A DNA stretch of 41,258 nt from positions 1 through 41,258 of the forward strand of contig CAZPQC010000019.1 of NCBI GenBank assembly GCA_964588525.1. Direction: 5' to 3'. The notes below the pieces were generated by a model. It was not told the origin of the DNA. It saw nothing but the letters and a program-made list of their open reading frames with translations, and did not search any database. This DNA comes from JAFGQJ01 sp964588525. Lineage in GTDB: Bacteria; Spirochaetota; Spirochaetia; SZUA-6; DRHE01. Below are positions 16,241-23,443 of the stretch, one piece after another; within the stretch, counting starts at the first letter, position 1, and each line of letters starts with the position of its first letter. Both the position numbers and the translations under genes were made by a program.

Positions 16241-17101
16241 TCACTTCAACAGCAGTATCGAGCTCTGCTCCAGTCTTCTGGGCAACCTTAGGCGTTGACT
16301 TTTGGCAGTTTCAGGATTTTCTGAAAGCGTCTCCGCCGCCTCGAGCACCGTCTCCACGGAGAAGGGTTTCTCGGAAACGACGAAGAAAAAGCGCTCGAAA
16401 TCCGGAGCGTCGTCCAGGATGTAGGCATAGGGAAGCATCACCTCCCCCTCCCCCTCCAAAGCCTGGCCGGTCACGGCGGACAGCGGAAAATGAAGGGTTA
16501 CCGTCCCGCCTCCGTCGATGGAAACGATCACCCCGTATTCATTCGCCCCCGAAACGTAACCGACCTGCAGGGTTGTGCCCTCGGTCACCCGATCCCCCGC
16601 TTCCAGCAGCCGAGCGCCCGCACCTGTCTGCATGTAGATGTTCAGATGGGGAGCGCCGCCCTTGAGACGTGTCTCCGCGGCTCGATCCTGGGGCGAGAAG
16701 TACGAAGGTCCGCGGGTGATCAACAGCAACCCGCCCACCAGAACCAGGAGGGCGAAGCTCGCCACCGGCACCAGCCGGGGCCAGTTCAGCCGTCTCAGCG
16801 GCGCACCGCCCTCAGCCGGGCGCGATAGGCTGAGGCGCGGCCGGCTGAGGCGCTTGCCTTCCGGGCGAGCCCGGGCGGATTGCGCTTCCTCGGTTCGCCG
16901 GCTCAAACGCTCGCGGTTTTTGATCGCCTTGGCCATTTCCTCCGGAGGATACTCCGCCAGGATCCTCCGGTTCTCCGCCTTCAGCTCCTCGAGCCTGTGC
17001 CGAACCGAAGGATCCTTCAGCAATCGCTCCTTCATGTCCTGCGGAAGCTCGTCGAGGAGCAGTTTTTCGATGAACAGATCGGGAATCCCGTTATCCTTCA
17101 T
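16241..17101 (-). CDS. Membrane anti-sigma-like protein with DUF4384-like periplasmic domain
   Basis: The 286-aa protein has an acidic-then-basic cytoplasmic part (about 1-105), one transmembrane helix (about 109-129) and a periplasmic beta domain (about 145-285) with features of DUF4384: GVIVSIDGGG, VTLHFP, VMLPYAYILDDAPDFER and a VVSEKPF strand. The overall topology and its place directly after an ECF sigma gene fit an anti-sigma factor; the cytoplasmic part has no HXXXCXXC zinc motif, so it is not a ZAS type. The ATG at 17101 overlaps the sigma stop (ATGA), and its stop overlaps the GTG frame of the caspase gene. It probably holds the sigma factor at the membrane and responds to an envelope signal. 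Confidence 0.75.
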   Translation of the reverse strand: MKDNGIPDLFIEKLLLDELPQDMKERLLKDPSVRHRLEELKAENRRILAEYPPEEMAKAIKNRERLSRRTEEAQSARARPEGKRLSRPRLSLSRPAEGGAPLRRLNWPRLVPVASFALLVLVGGLLLITRGPSYFSPQDRAAETRLKGGAPHLNIYMQTGAGARLLEAGDRVTEGTTLQVGYVSGANEYGVIVSIDGGGTVTLHFPLSAVTGQALEGEGEVMLPYAYILDDAPDFERFFFVVSEKPFSVETVLEAAETLSENPETAKSQRLRLPRRLEQSSILLLK

Positions 17102-17586
17102 GACGTTTGCACTCCCTCCAGGGCCAAACCCCGTCTACGCAGGGCTCGCAGACGCTTGCGCACCCCGGACACCGACAATCCAACCTCCGCGGCGGTCTCC
17201 TCCAGAGTGAGTCTGTCGACGTAGTGGAGCATCGCGATCGTCCGGGTGGATGCCTTCTCCCGGCTGAACAGCTCATCGAGGAATGCCCGGGTCACCGAAC
17301 GCTCCTCGTGTTCATCGAAACTCGCGATCTCCATCAACAGCTCCTCCTTGCCGCTCACGGGCCCGCGCTTATCACCGCGCAGGATGTTCAAACAGGTGTT
17401 CGTCGCGATCCGGTACAGCAAGCTGGACGGTGCGTCCGCTGTCAGCCTCTCCGCATGACGCAGAAGCTGCACGAAGGTGTCCTGCATCGCATCCAGGGCC
17501 TTGTCCTCGTTCTGCAGGAGCTGACGACAGCGCCTCAGCACCATAGGCCCATACTTCCTGTAAAGAGCCTCAACATCGATAGCCAA
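17098..17586 (-). CDS. ECF-type RNA polymerase sigma factor
   Basis: The 162-aa protein contains sigma region 2 (about 5-72; YRKYGPMVLRRC, then DAMQDTFVQLLRH, the core-binding and -10-reading helices) and region 4 (about 105-158; LHYVDRLTLEETAAEVGLSV and the recognition helix VSGVRKRLRAL), without region 3, as in ECF factors. The start is TTG at 17586 with AAGGATCC upstream. It heads a three-gene coupled operon with the anti-sigma-like and caspase genes and is divergent from the selenoperoxiredoxin. Own-promoter recognition is not proven: the visible -10 is an extended sigma-70 type. Confidence 0.9.
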   Translation of the reverse strand: MAIDVEALYRKYGPMVLRRCRQLLQNEDKALDAMQDTFVQLLRHAERLTADAPSSLLYRIATNTCLNILRGDKRGPVSGKEELLMEIASFDEHEERSVTRAFLDELFSREKASTRTIAMLHYVDRLTLEETAAEVGLSVSGVRKRLRALRRRGLALEGVQTS

Positions 17587-17614
17587 GAAGGATCCTTTTC
17601 CAGCGCTATCTAAT

Positions 17615-17623
17615 AGTATAACA
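17615..17623 (-). promoter_or_regulatory. extended -10 promoter of the ECF/caspase operon
   Basis: Minus-strand TGTTATACT (17615-17623) is an extended -10 (TG-n-TATACT). The -35 region is poor, as is common for extended -10 promoters. The TTG start lies 28 bp downstream. A GGTAAC further upstream could be an ECF-like -35, but a matching GTC-type -10 is not clear. Confidence 0.45.
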
Positions 17624-17705
17624 CCAGCGCACGGATTTTATGTTACCAGGAGAGAAACTACACTCTCGAAAAAATCGTGTCCAGCATTCGCACCCGGAAG
17701 ATTGA

Positions 17706-17738
17706 AGATTCCCTGTTGTGTGTTAGATTCCCTGTTGT
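17706..17738. repeat. Tandem 14-bp direct repeat in the divergent promoter region
   Basis: AGATTCCCTGTTGT occurs at 17706-17719 and again at 17725-17738, 19 bp apart start to start. The second copy ends on the first base of the -35 of the peroxiredoxin promoter. Two near-turn-spaced copies next to a -35 are the usual place for an activator; the binding protein is unknown. Confidence 0.7.
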
Positions 17739-17766
17739 TGACGCCGGATCGCGAGTGTGAAATAAT
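17738..17766 (+). promoter_or_regulatory. promoter of the selenoperoxiredoxin gene
   Basis: -35 TTGACG (17738-17743), spacer 17 bp, -10 AATAAT (17761-17766). Each hexamer differs from consensus at one position. The ATG at 17791 lies 24 bp downstream, leaving a short leader with GAGAGGAG as ribosome site. Confidence 0.7.
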
Positions 17767-17790
17767 CGGGCGTGGAGAGAGGAGAAGCCG

Positions 17791-18504
17791 ATGGATCAGG
17801 ATAAAGAAAAGGTCGGCTGCGCACGGCCGACGGGAAGTGTGGTTGGTGCATCCCCCAAAGAAAAGAGCTCCAAGCCTGAGGAGCAGCCCAAGGAGGAAAG
17901 CATGGTTCAGGTCAAAGCAGGAGGCAAGGCGCCGGATTTCCAGGCACCGGCCTATCACCAGGGAAAGTTTACCAGCGTGAAGCTCTCGGATTATCTGGGC
18001 AAGTGGGTCTTGCTCTGCTTCTATCCGGGTGACTTCACCTTCGTATGACCGACCGAAATATCAGCGGTCGCTGATCGATACGAAGAACTGAAAAAACTGG
18101 GCTGTGAGGTATTCTCGGTAAGCGTGGACAGCACCTTCACCCACAAGATCTGGGATGAGGAAGAGCTGTCCAAGATGGTGGACGGCGGGATTCCCTTCCC
18201 CATGATCTCCGACGGGGCGGGACATCTCGGTAAAGTGTACGGCGTGTACGATGAAAACGCGGGGGTGGACATCCGGGGTCGGTTCATCATCGACCCGGAC
18301 GGGGTGGTCCAGGCCATGGAGATCCTGACTCCCCCGGTTGGCAGGCATCTGGACGAGACGATCCGCCAGGTGCAGGCCTTCCAGCACGTACGAAAAACCA
18401 AAGGTGCGGAGGTCTGTCCCTCCGGCTGGCATCCCGGCGATCCGGTGCTGAAGCCGGGACCGGATCTGGTTGGAAAAGTCTGGAAGGTCTGGAAACCGAA
18501 GTAG
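17791..18504 (+). CDS. Selenocysteine-containing 2-Cys peroxiredoxin (UGA at 18046-18048 read as Sec)
   Basis: Reading through the in-frame TGA at 18046 gives a 237-aa AhpC/Prx1-type peroxiredoxin. Sec86 stands in the motif FTFV-U-PTE, exactly where the peroxidatic Cys belongs, and the resolving Cys209 lies in EVCPSGW. The protein would reduce hydroperoxides in the cytosol and be recycled by a thioredoxin-like donor. Two starts are possible. ATG at 17791 has GAGAGGAG and adds a 37-residue charged extension containing GCARP; ATG at 17902 has AAGGAGG and begins directly at the Prx fold. I keep 17791 because the promoter and ribosome site fit it. tRNA-Sec, selA and selB follow within 2 kb, and a SECIS-like hairpin follows the UGA. 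Confidence 0.95.
18046..18075 (+). promoter_or_regulatory. UGA Sec codon and bacterial SECIS hairpin
   Basis: Eleven nt after the TGA (18046-18048) a perfect stem ATCAGC (18060-18065) / GCTGAT (18070-18075) closes a four-base loop GGTC (18066-18069). From memory, the same loop sequence and nearly the same UGA-to-loop distance (17 nt here) occur in the E. coli fdhF element that binds SelB. It lies within the coding region, as bacterial SECIS elements do. Confidence 0.85.
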
Positions 18505-18543
18505 TTCCTTCCACGCTGCAGTTCTACACGGAAACGAGGGAGT

Positions 18544-18801
18544 GTGGCTAGAGCGGTAGGTCAACCTGTGTCTATCACTCTGGAGCACTCCCCCATTCTC
18601 AAACTAAAAGAGACCGCTCAGACGGGGCGTATCGAGGTACCTGCAGGCACCACCGCAGGAGAACTTCTCGCTCTGCTCGGTATCCCCTCGGACCATCACC
18701 GTTATATTCTGGTCTATGCAAACGGCCGGAAGCAGGGGCTCGGCTATGTGCTCCGGCAAGGCGACGCGGTGCAGCTGTTTCTGCCGATCGGCGGCGGGTG
18801 A
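18544..18801 (+). CDS. MoaD/ThiS-family ubiquitin-like protein
   Basis: The 85-aa product has a beta-grasp pattern: an opening strand (VSITLEH), GRIEVPAGTTAGELLALLGIP matching the central strand and helix, YILVYANGRKQG, then DAVQLFLPIGGG. The C-terminal Gly-Gly is the activation site of MoaD and ThiS sulfur carriers. It could serve molybdopterin synthesis, thiamin synthesis or another sulfur transfer; no moaE or thiF partner is in the window. GTG at 18544 has GAGGGAG very close; GTG at 18568 with GGTAGG is an alternative that trims eight residues. It lies 39 bp after the selenoperoxiredoxin on the same strand and is probably co-transcribed. Confidence 0.8.
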   Translation: MARAVGQPVSITLEHSPILKLKETAQTGRIEVPAGTTAGELLALLGIPSDHHRYILVYANGRKQGLGYVLRQGDAVQLFLPIGGG

Positions 18802-18833
18802 CACCGGTCGCTCGACAGAGCCGAGGTGGAAGG

Positions 18834-18863
18834 TTGACACGGGGCGAGCCCGCTACATACTAT
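18834..18863 (+). promoter_or_regulatory. promoter upstream of tRNA-Sec, selA and selB
   Basis: A perfect -35 TTGACA (18834-18839) is followed by CATACTAT; the -10 is CATACT at 16 bp (18856-18861) or TACTAT at 18 bp (18858-18863). Transcription would start near 18870, about 45 nt before the tRNA. Confidence 0.55.
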
Positions 18864-18913
18864 GGTGACGGCGTAAAAACAGCGCGACCTGGTTACCGGT
18901 GCTTTGTATGCAG

Positions 18914-19003
18914 GGAAGCTGATGGGATCTGGTGGTCCCCGCGGTCTTCAAAACCGTTGGTCGTCTGAACAGGCGACGGCAGGTTCGATTCCTGCCTCTT
19001 CCG
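18914..19003 (+). tRNA. selC: tRNA-Sec(TCA)
   Basis: The 90-nt RNA has the tRNA-Sec hallmarks: a six-bp D stem GGGATC/GGTCCC with a four-base loop, anticodon stem GCGGT/ACCGT with loop CTTCAAA (anticodon TCA, 18948-18950), a long variable arm (TCGTC/GGCGA) and T arm GCAGG/CCTGC with loop TTCGATT. The discriminator is G. CCA is not encoded. The acceptor pairs cleanly only over GGAAG/CTTCC; the following bases (CTG against CT) leave an internal mismatch, so the usual 8-bp acceptor is imperfect. It lies 26 bp before selA on the same strand. Confidence 0.92.
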
Positions 19004-19029
19004 GAACCTCGGACCCGTAACGATCGAAG

Positions 19030-20391
19030 ATGAATAAACCCGACTCACGATCCCTCTCCCGGCTGCCCCAGATCGAAAAGCTCCTCCAGGTCGAAGAGCT
19101 CAAGTATTGGTTTCCCCGTCTCAGTCGTCCCCTGGTGACCCGCTTGGCTGCGGACACGATCGACGCGATTCGGGAGGAAGTCCGGGGCGGAAGCGCCGTT
19201 CCCGGAATCGAGGCGATTGTCCGGGCCGTGGCCGAACGCTGTCTGGAGACCTCCAGGCGCCGGATTCACCACCTGATCAACGCCACGGGGGTGATGCTGC
19301 ACACCAACCTGGGCCGGGCTCCCATCTCCAAAACGGCCTGGCGCTCGGCCGAAGCGGTCAACACCGGCTTCTCCAACCTGGAGTTCGACCTGCAGACGGG
19401 CAAACGGGGCAAGCGCAAGGGGATCATTCCCGATCTGCTCGCCCTCCTGGTCGGGGCCGAGGATGCCCTGATGGTGAACAACAATGCGGCGGCGGTGTTT
19501 CTGATCCTCTCCGCCCTGGCCAAGGGCAGGGAGGTGATCGTATCACGGGGAGAGCAGGTACAGATCGGAGGCGGTTTCCGCATCCCCGAGATCCTGGCCC
19601 AGACCGGTGCCCGGATGGTGGAGGTGGGCACGACCAACATCACCCGGCTGGAGGACTACACGCGTGCGTTCAACCCGGAGACCGCCATGGTTCTGACCGT
19701 GCATGCCTCCAACTTCCGCATCCGGGGGTTTACCGCCCGGCCCGGGATCCGCGAGCTGGCGCAGAGTCTTCCCGAGGGCGCGCTCCTGGTGGTGGATCAG
19801 GGCTCCGGCACGACCACGGAGCGCATCCCCGGAGAACACTCGGTCTCCCACTATCTGAGCTCGGGCGCCGATCTGGTCAGCTTCTCGGGGGACAAGGTGC
19901 TGGGCGGTCCCCAGGCAGGCTTCGTCGTGGGCAAACGGGATCTCATCCGAACTCTCGCGGCGCACCCCCTCAACCGGGTGTTTCGACCGGGCAAGACCAT
20001 CTACTCCCTGATGGAGGAAGCCCTGGTGGCCCGGCTCAACCGGGACGCCGAGCCCCCGGTGGAGGCCGTGCTGAACCTGTCCGCTGAGGAGCTTCGCTCC
20101 CGGGGGGAATCCCTGCTCTCCGATCTGCCCCCGGAGACGGCACGTCTGGTAGACTCGACCGTGACCACCGGAGGGGGAAGCGCCCCGGACGAGCATTTTC
20201 CCTCCCTCTCGATCGAGCTGCAGACGGAGGAGAAGCCGGAGCGACTGCTGGCCGCCCTGCGGGCGATCGATCCGCCGGTCATCGGAACCATCGTGGAGGG
20301 CAAGGTCCAGCTCAACCTGGCCACCCTGCTGCCCGAGGAGGTGCGGGCGGTCGGGGAATCCCTGAAACGGCTGTTGGGCGGAGAATCGTGA
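19030..20391 (+). CDS. selA: L-seryl-tRNA(Sec) selenium transferase
   Basis: The 453-aa PLP enzyme converts seryl-tRNA-Sec to selenocysteyl-tRNA-Sec using selenophosphate. Visible family features are the N-terminal tRNA-binding domain (about 1-75), INATGVMLHTNLGRAP, the MVNNNAAAVFL stretch, VVDQGSGT, and the PLP lysine Lys289 in SFSGDKVLGGPQAG. Length is usual for bacterial SelA. The ATG at 19030 has only a weak GAAG site, so translation may depend on the processed tRNA transcript. selB starts 34 bp after the stop. selD is not in the window. Confidence 0.97.
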   Translation: MNKPDSRSLSRLPQIEKLLQVEELKYWFPRLSRPLVTRLAADTIDAIREEVRGGSAVPGIEAIVRAVAERCLETSRRRIHHLINATGVMLHTNLGRAPISKTAWRSAEAVNTGFSNLEFDLQTGKRGKRKGIIPDLLALLVGAEDALMVNNNAAAVFLILSALAKGREVIVSRGEQVQIGGGFRIPEILAQTGARMVEVGTTNITRLEDYTRAFNPETAMVLTVHASNFRIRGFTARPGIRELAQSLPEGALLVVDQGSGTTTERIPGEHSVSHYLSSGADLVSFSGDKVLGGPQAGFVVGKRDLIRTLAAHPLNRVFRPGKTIYSLMEEALVARLNRDAEPPVEAVLNLSAEELRSRGESLLSDLPPETARLVDSTVTTGGGSAPDEHFPSLSIELQTEEKPERLLAALRAIDPPVIGTIVEGKVQLNLATLLPEEVRAVGESLKRLLGGES

Positions 20392-20425
20392 GAATCCACG
20401 ACGCACCGCCGGAGAGGAGACCCGC

Positions 20426-22282
20426 ATGCACGTGATCGGAACCGCCGGACATGTGGATCACGGCAAGACCCTGCTGATCGAGGCTCTCACCGGGATCAAC
20501 GCAGACCGGCTGCCGGAAGAAAAACGCCGAGGTCTGACCATCGATCTGGGATTCGCCCACTTCTTCACCCCGCAGGGGGAGCCGGTGGGAGTGATCGATG
20601 TGCCCGGTCATGAACGTTTCATCCGCAACATGGTGGCCGGGGCCTGGTCCCTGGACCTGGCACTGCTGACCGTGGCCGCGGATGACGGCTGGATGCAGCA
20701 GTCCTCCGACCACACCCGGGTCCTGCGCCTGATGGGCGTTCCCCGGCTGATAGCGGTGATCACCAAGTCGGACCTGGCCTCTGCCGAGAGGATCGCCCAG
20801 ATCGGCGAACAGGTCGCCGGGGAGTGCGGCCGGCTCGGCTATCCCCAGGCGCCCATTATCGCCGTTTCGGCGCGCAGCGGACAGGGCATCGACGAGCTCA
20901 AGGATTTGATTCTCCGCGAGCTGGCGCAGCCGGAGCACCCGCAGGGGCCCCAACCGGCGGAGCCGCCGCCGGTGCCCGGGCAGCCGGCGGGTTCCCCGTC
21001 CCGGAGCCGGGGTGTCGCCCAGCTGTACGTGGACCGGGCATTCACCGTCAAAGGGTCCGGGCTGGTCGTCACGGGAAGCTTGAGAGGCGGAGCGCTCTTG
21101 CGGGGTCAGGAGCTGCTCCTGCTGCCTCAAAACCGGCGGGTGCGGATTCGGGGACTCCAGTCCTATTACAAGGACTGTGAACGGGTCGAGCCGACCTCCC
21201 GGGTGGCGATCAACCTGAGCGGCCTGGACAGCGGGCAGATCGCCCGGGGGGACCTGCTGTGCGAGGGGGAAGGTCCCTTCCGGGTCGTAAAAGAGCTCAT
21301 ATTACGCGTGGTGCGGCCAGCGGTCGGTGACGGTGCGCCGGCTCTGAAGAGGGACACCGAGGTGGAGATCGCCGCAGGCACGGGGCATCAGATTGCCCGA
21401 TTGACCCGCTTTGCCGCGGGCAATCTGCTGCGCATCCGTTTGAACCGAGCAATTCCGCTGCGGTGGAATCAGCCGGTCGTACTGATCCAGCACGGCGGCA
21501 GCACCATTTTAGGCGGGGGGCACGTGCTGTGGCTCGGGAAAACCGGCAAGCAGCAGCGGCTCCGACTCGCCGAGCTCGAGCCGACCCTGAAGGCCGAGCT
21601 GAGCCCGGAGGACTTGGGCGGCTTCAAGCTCGCCTTGGAGGGTGCGGTCGCGCCGGAGGAGGCCGAGAATCTGGAGCTGTCCGCGGAGCTGCGACGGAGC
21701 ACCGTGGAGCTGGGCGGCTGGATCGCGTCGATGGAGTACGTAGATCGGCTGGAGAAGCGGATCCGGGAGCTGGCCGCAGCCCCCGGGGGTGTGCGGATCG
21801 ACGAGCTGGCCACCAAACTGCGGGAGGAACCGCAAGCGCTGCTGCGGCTGGTCGCGGCCAAGCTGGCCGAAGGGGGCGGGCTCTCCTTGCGCGGCGGCAT
21901 CCTCTTTCCCGCAGGGGCGGAGGCGCCCCCGGTTTCCCCCATGGGCAGGCAGCTGCTGCGGGACCTGAAGGAAGGTGGCACCCTGGGGCTGGAGCTGAGC
22001 AAGCTCAAGATCTCGGGAGCCCGAAACGAGCTGCGCAACCTGGTTCGAGCCGATCTGGCCGTCGCCCTGGACGGAGACATCTACTACGAGAAGCAGGTCT
22101 ATCTGGACCTGGTCCGCAGCTGCCTCGCCGATCTGGAGGTCGGCGGCATCTTGACGATCGCCCGGACCAAAGAGCGAAGCGGGCTGTCCCGCAAATACGT
22201 CATCCCCCTGCTCAACCGCATGGAGAGGGACGGTTTCGTGAAGCGAAGCGGGGATGAGCGCGTGGTTACGGCGAAACCTTAA
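20426..22282 (+). CDS. selB: Selenocysteine-specific elongation factor SelB
   Basis: The 618-aa GTPase delivers Sec-tRNA to the ribosome at a UGA marked by the SECIS hairpin. The G domain shows G1 GHVDHGKT (residues 8-15), G3 DVPGHE (58-63) and G4 TKSD (113-116), followed by EF-Tu-like beta domains (about 190-370) and C-terminal winged-helix domains (to 618) that bind the SECIS. GAGAGGAG precedes the ATG by 7 nt. Its stop overlaps the stop of the convergent MFS gene (22279-22282). Natural partner of selA, tRNA-Sec and the selenoperoxiredoxin in this block. Confidence 0.97.
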   Translation: MHVIGTAGHVDHGKTLLIEALTGINADRLPEEKRRGLTIDLGFAHFFTPQGEPVGVIDVPGHERFIRNMVAGAWSLDLALLTVAADDGWMQQSSDHTRVLRLMGVPRLIAVITKSDLASAERIAQIGEQVAGECGRLGYPQAPIIAVSARSGQGIDELKDLILRELAQPEHPQGPQPAEPPPVPGQPAGSPSRSRGVAQLYVDRAFTVKGSGLVVTGSLRGGALLRGQELLLLPQNRRVRIRGLQSYYKDCERVEPTSRVAINLSGLDSGQIARGDLLCEGEGPFRVVKELILRVVRPAVGDGAPALKRDTEVEIAAGTGHQIARLTRFAAGNLLRIRLNRAIPLRWNQPVVLIQHGGSTILGGGHVLWLGKTGKQQRLRLAELEPTLKAELSPEDLGGFKLALEGAVAPEEAENLELSAELRRSTVELGGWIASMEYVDRLEKRIRELAAAPGGVRIDELATKLREEPQALLRLVAAKLAEGGGLSLRGGILFPAGAEAPPVSPMGRQLLRDLKEGGTLGLELSKLKISGARNELRNLVRADLAVALDGDIYYEKQVYLDLVRSCLADLEVGGILTIARTKERSGLSRKYVIPLLNRMERDGFVKRSGDERVVTAKP

Positions 22283-23436
22283 GCAGCGGGCCCCCGCGTT
22301 TTGCCCAGCCGGTCCCACCACTTCTGGGTCCCGATCAGGGCCAAGAGAACCCCGAGGATGATCACCCCCACCAGGATGTAGGTCAGGCGGATTCCGAGGG
22401 TTGCAGCCACCGTACCCAGCAGGAGGGGGAAAGCCATGCCCCCGAGGGACACCGACCCGAACAGAACCCCGCTTACGGTTCCCGGCTGGTCGGGGTACAG
22501 GGCGGTGCCCCTGGCCATGAGCAGGGGGAACACCGGCGCCGTGCCCAGGCCGTAGAGCACAAGGGTGACCAGCTTCAGCGGGATCCAGGGCACGGACAGG
22601 AACACGACCAGAGAGGCCAGGGACAGCACCATCCCCGCTTTGAGAATGCGCGCCGAGGCCAAGCGCTTCAGCAGCCTGGAAGTCAGCAGTCGCCCCGCGA
22701 TCATTCCGACCAGATAAACACCTACCACGGCGCTGGACAGTCCCAGGGGTACGCCCAGCTCGGTCTTGAAGTGCTCGGCCAGCCAGTAGGAAAATCCCAG
22801 ATCCGGGGCCACGGAGAAAAAGATCAGCAGGGCGCTGAACAGGATCCTCGGGTTGCCCAGAATCCGGGAGAGATTCTTCCAGCTGATCATGCGGCCGGCA
22901 GAGTGGGGAAGAGGGACGAACAGGATCCAGACAAACAGCAACAGGGCCACCCCGCCTGCTTCGATGAAGGTCCAGCGCCAGGACAAACCAACCGTGAAGT
23001 TCAGAGCCACCAGCAGCGGCGCCGTGAAGCTGCCCAGGGCGGCGAAGGAGGTCTGCAGGGAGATGTAGCGCTCCCGCCGGTCGGGGAACATGGACAGCAT
23101 GATGCTCTGGCCCACAGTGCCGGCAGGCGATCCGAAGAGGCTGTAGCCCAGAATGATCAGCAGGATTACCAGATAGGAGGCGGCAAATCCCATGATGGCA
23201 AGCCCTATAGCCAGGATCAATGCCACCATCCCGAACATGACCTTGCGGTTCAGGTAGTCGGAGGCAATCCCGGTCAGGGTGGTGCCGAACAGCGACCCCA
23301 GGGAGAGCATGGTAAAGAACAACCCCGCCTGGGCGTAGCTGATCTCCAGATCCCCGATGATCTCGGGGATGGAGGGCCCCAGGAGGCCGATCACCATCAC
23401 CCAGGTGAAGTTGGAGGCGAAGGCCAGGTAGGGCAC
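22279..23436 (-). CDS. MFS transporter of the carbohydrate operon
   Basis: The 385-aa protein has about 12 hydrophobic helices and an MFS loop pattern (SDYLNRKVMFG) after helix 2. It is the last gene of the operon led by the MerR gene and starts 7 bp after the aldolase stop. GTG at 23436 is the only start downstream of the last in-frame stop, but no ribosome site is clear and helix 1 is close to the N-terminus, so it may depend on translational coupling. It probably imports or exports the sugar or polyol handled by the operon; the substrate is not shown. Confidence 0.85.
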   Translation of the reverse strand: MPYLAFASNFTWVMVIGLLGPSIPEIIGDLEISYAQAGLFFTMLSLGSLFGTTLTGIASDYLNRKVMFGMVALILAIGLAIMGFAASYLVILLIILGYSLFGSPAGTVGQSIMLSMFPDRRERYISLQTSFAALGSFTAPLLVALNFTVGLSWRWTFIEAGGVALLLFVWILFVPLPHSAGRMISWKNLSRILGNPRILFSALLIFFSVAPDLGFSYWLAEHFKTELGVPLGLSSAVVGVYLVGMIAGRLLTSRLLKRLASARILKAGMVLSLASLVVFLSVPWIPLKLVTLVLYGLGTAPVFPLLMARGTALYPDQPGTVSGVLFGSVSLGGMAFPLLLGTVAATLGIRLTYILVGVIILGVLLALIGTQKWWDRLGKTRGPAA

Positions 23437-23443
23437 GGTTCTA

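Noticed and set aside
14055..17586. Caspase operon as a CRISPR-, gasdermin- or NLR-linked defence system
   Set aside because: The protease has a signal peptide and surface repeats, and no gasdermin, NTPase, cas or other immune genes are present.
18046..18048. TGA in the peroxiredoxin as a frameshift or pseudogene stop
   Set aside because: The frame continues without any shift, the TGA replaces exactly the peroxidatic Cys codon, a SECIS hairpin follows and tRNA-Sec, selA and selB lie downstream.
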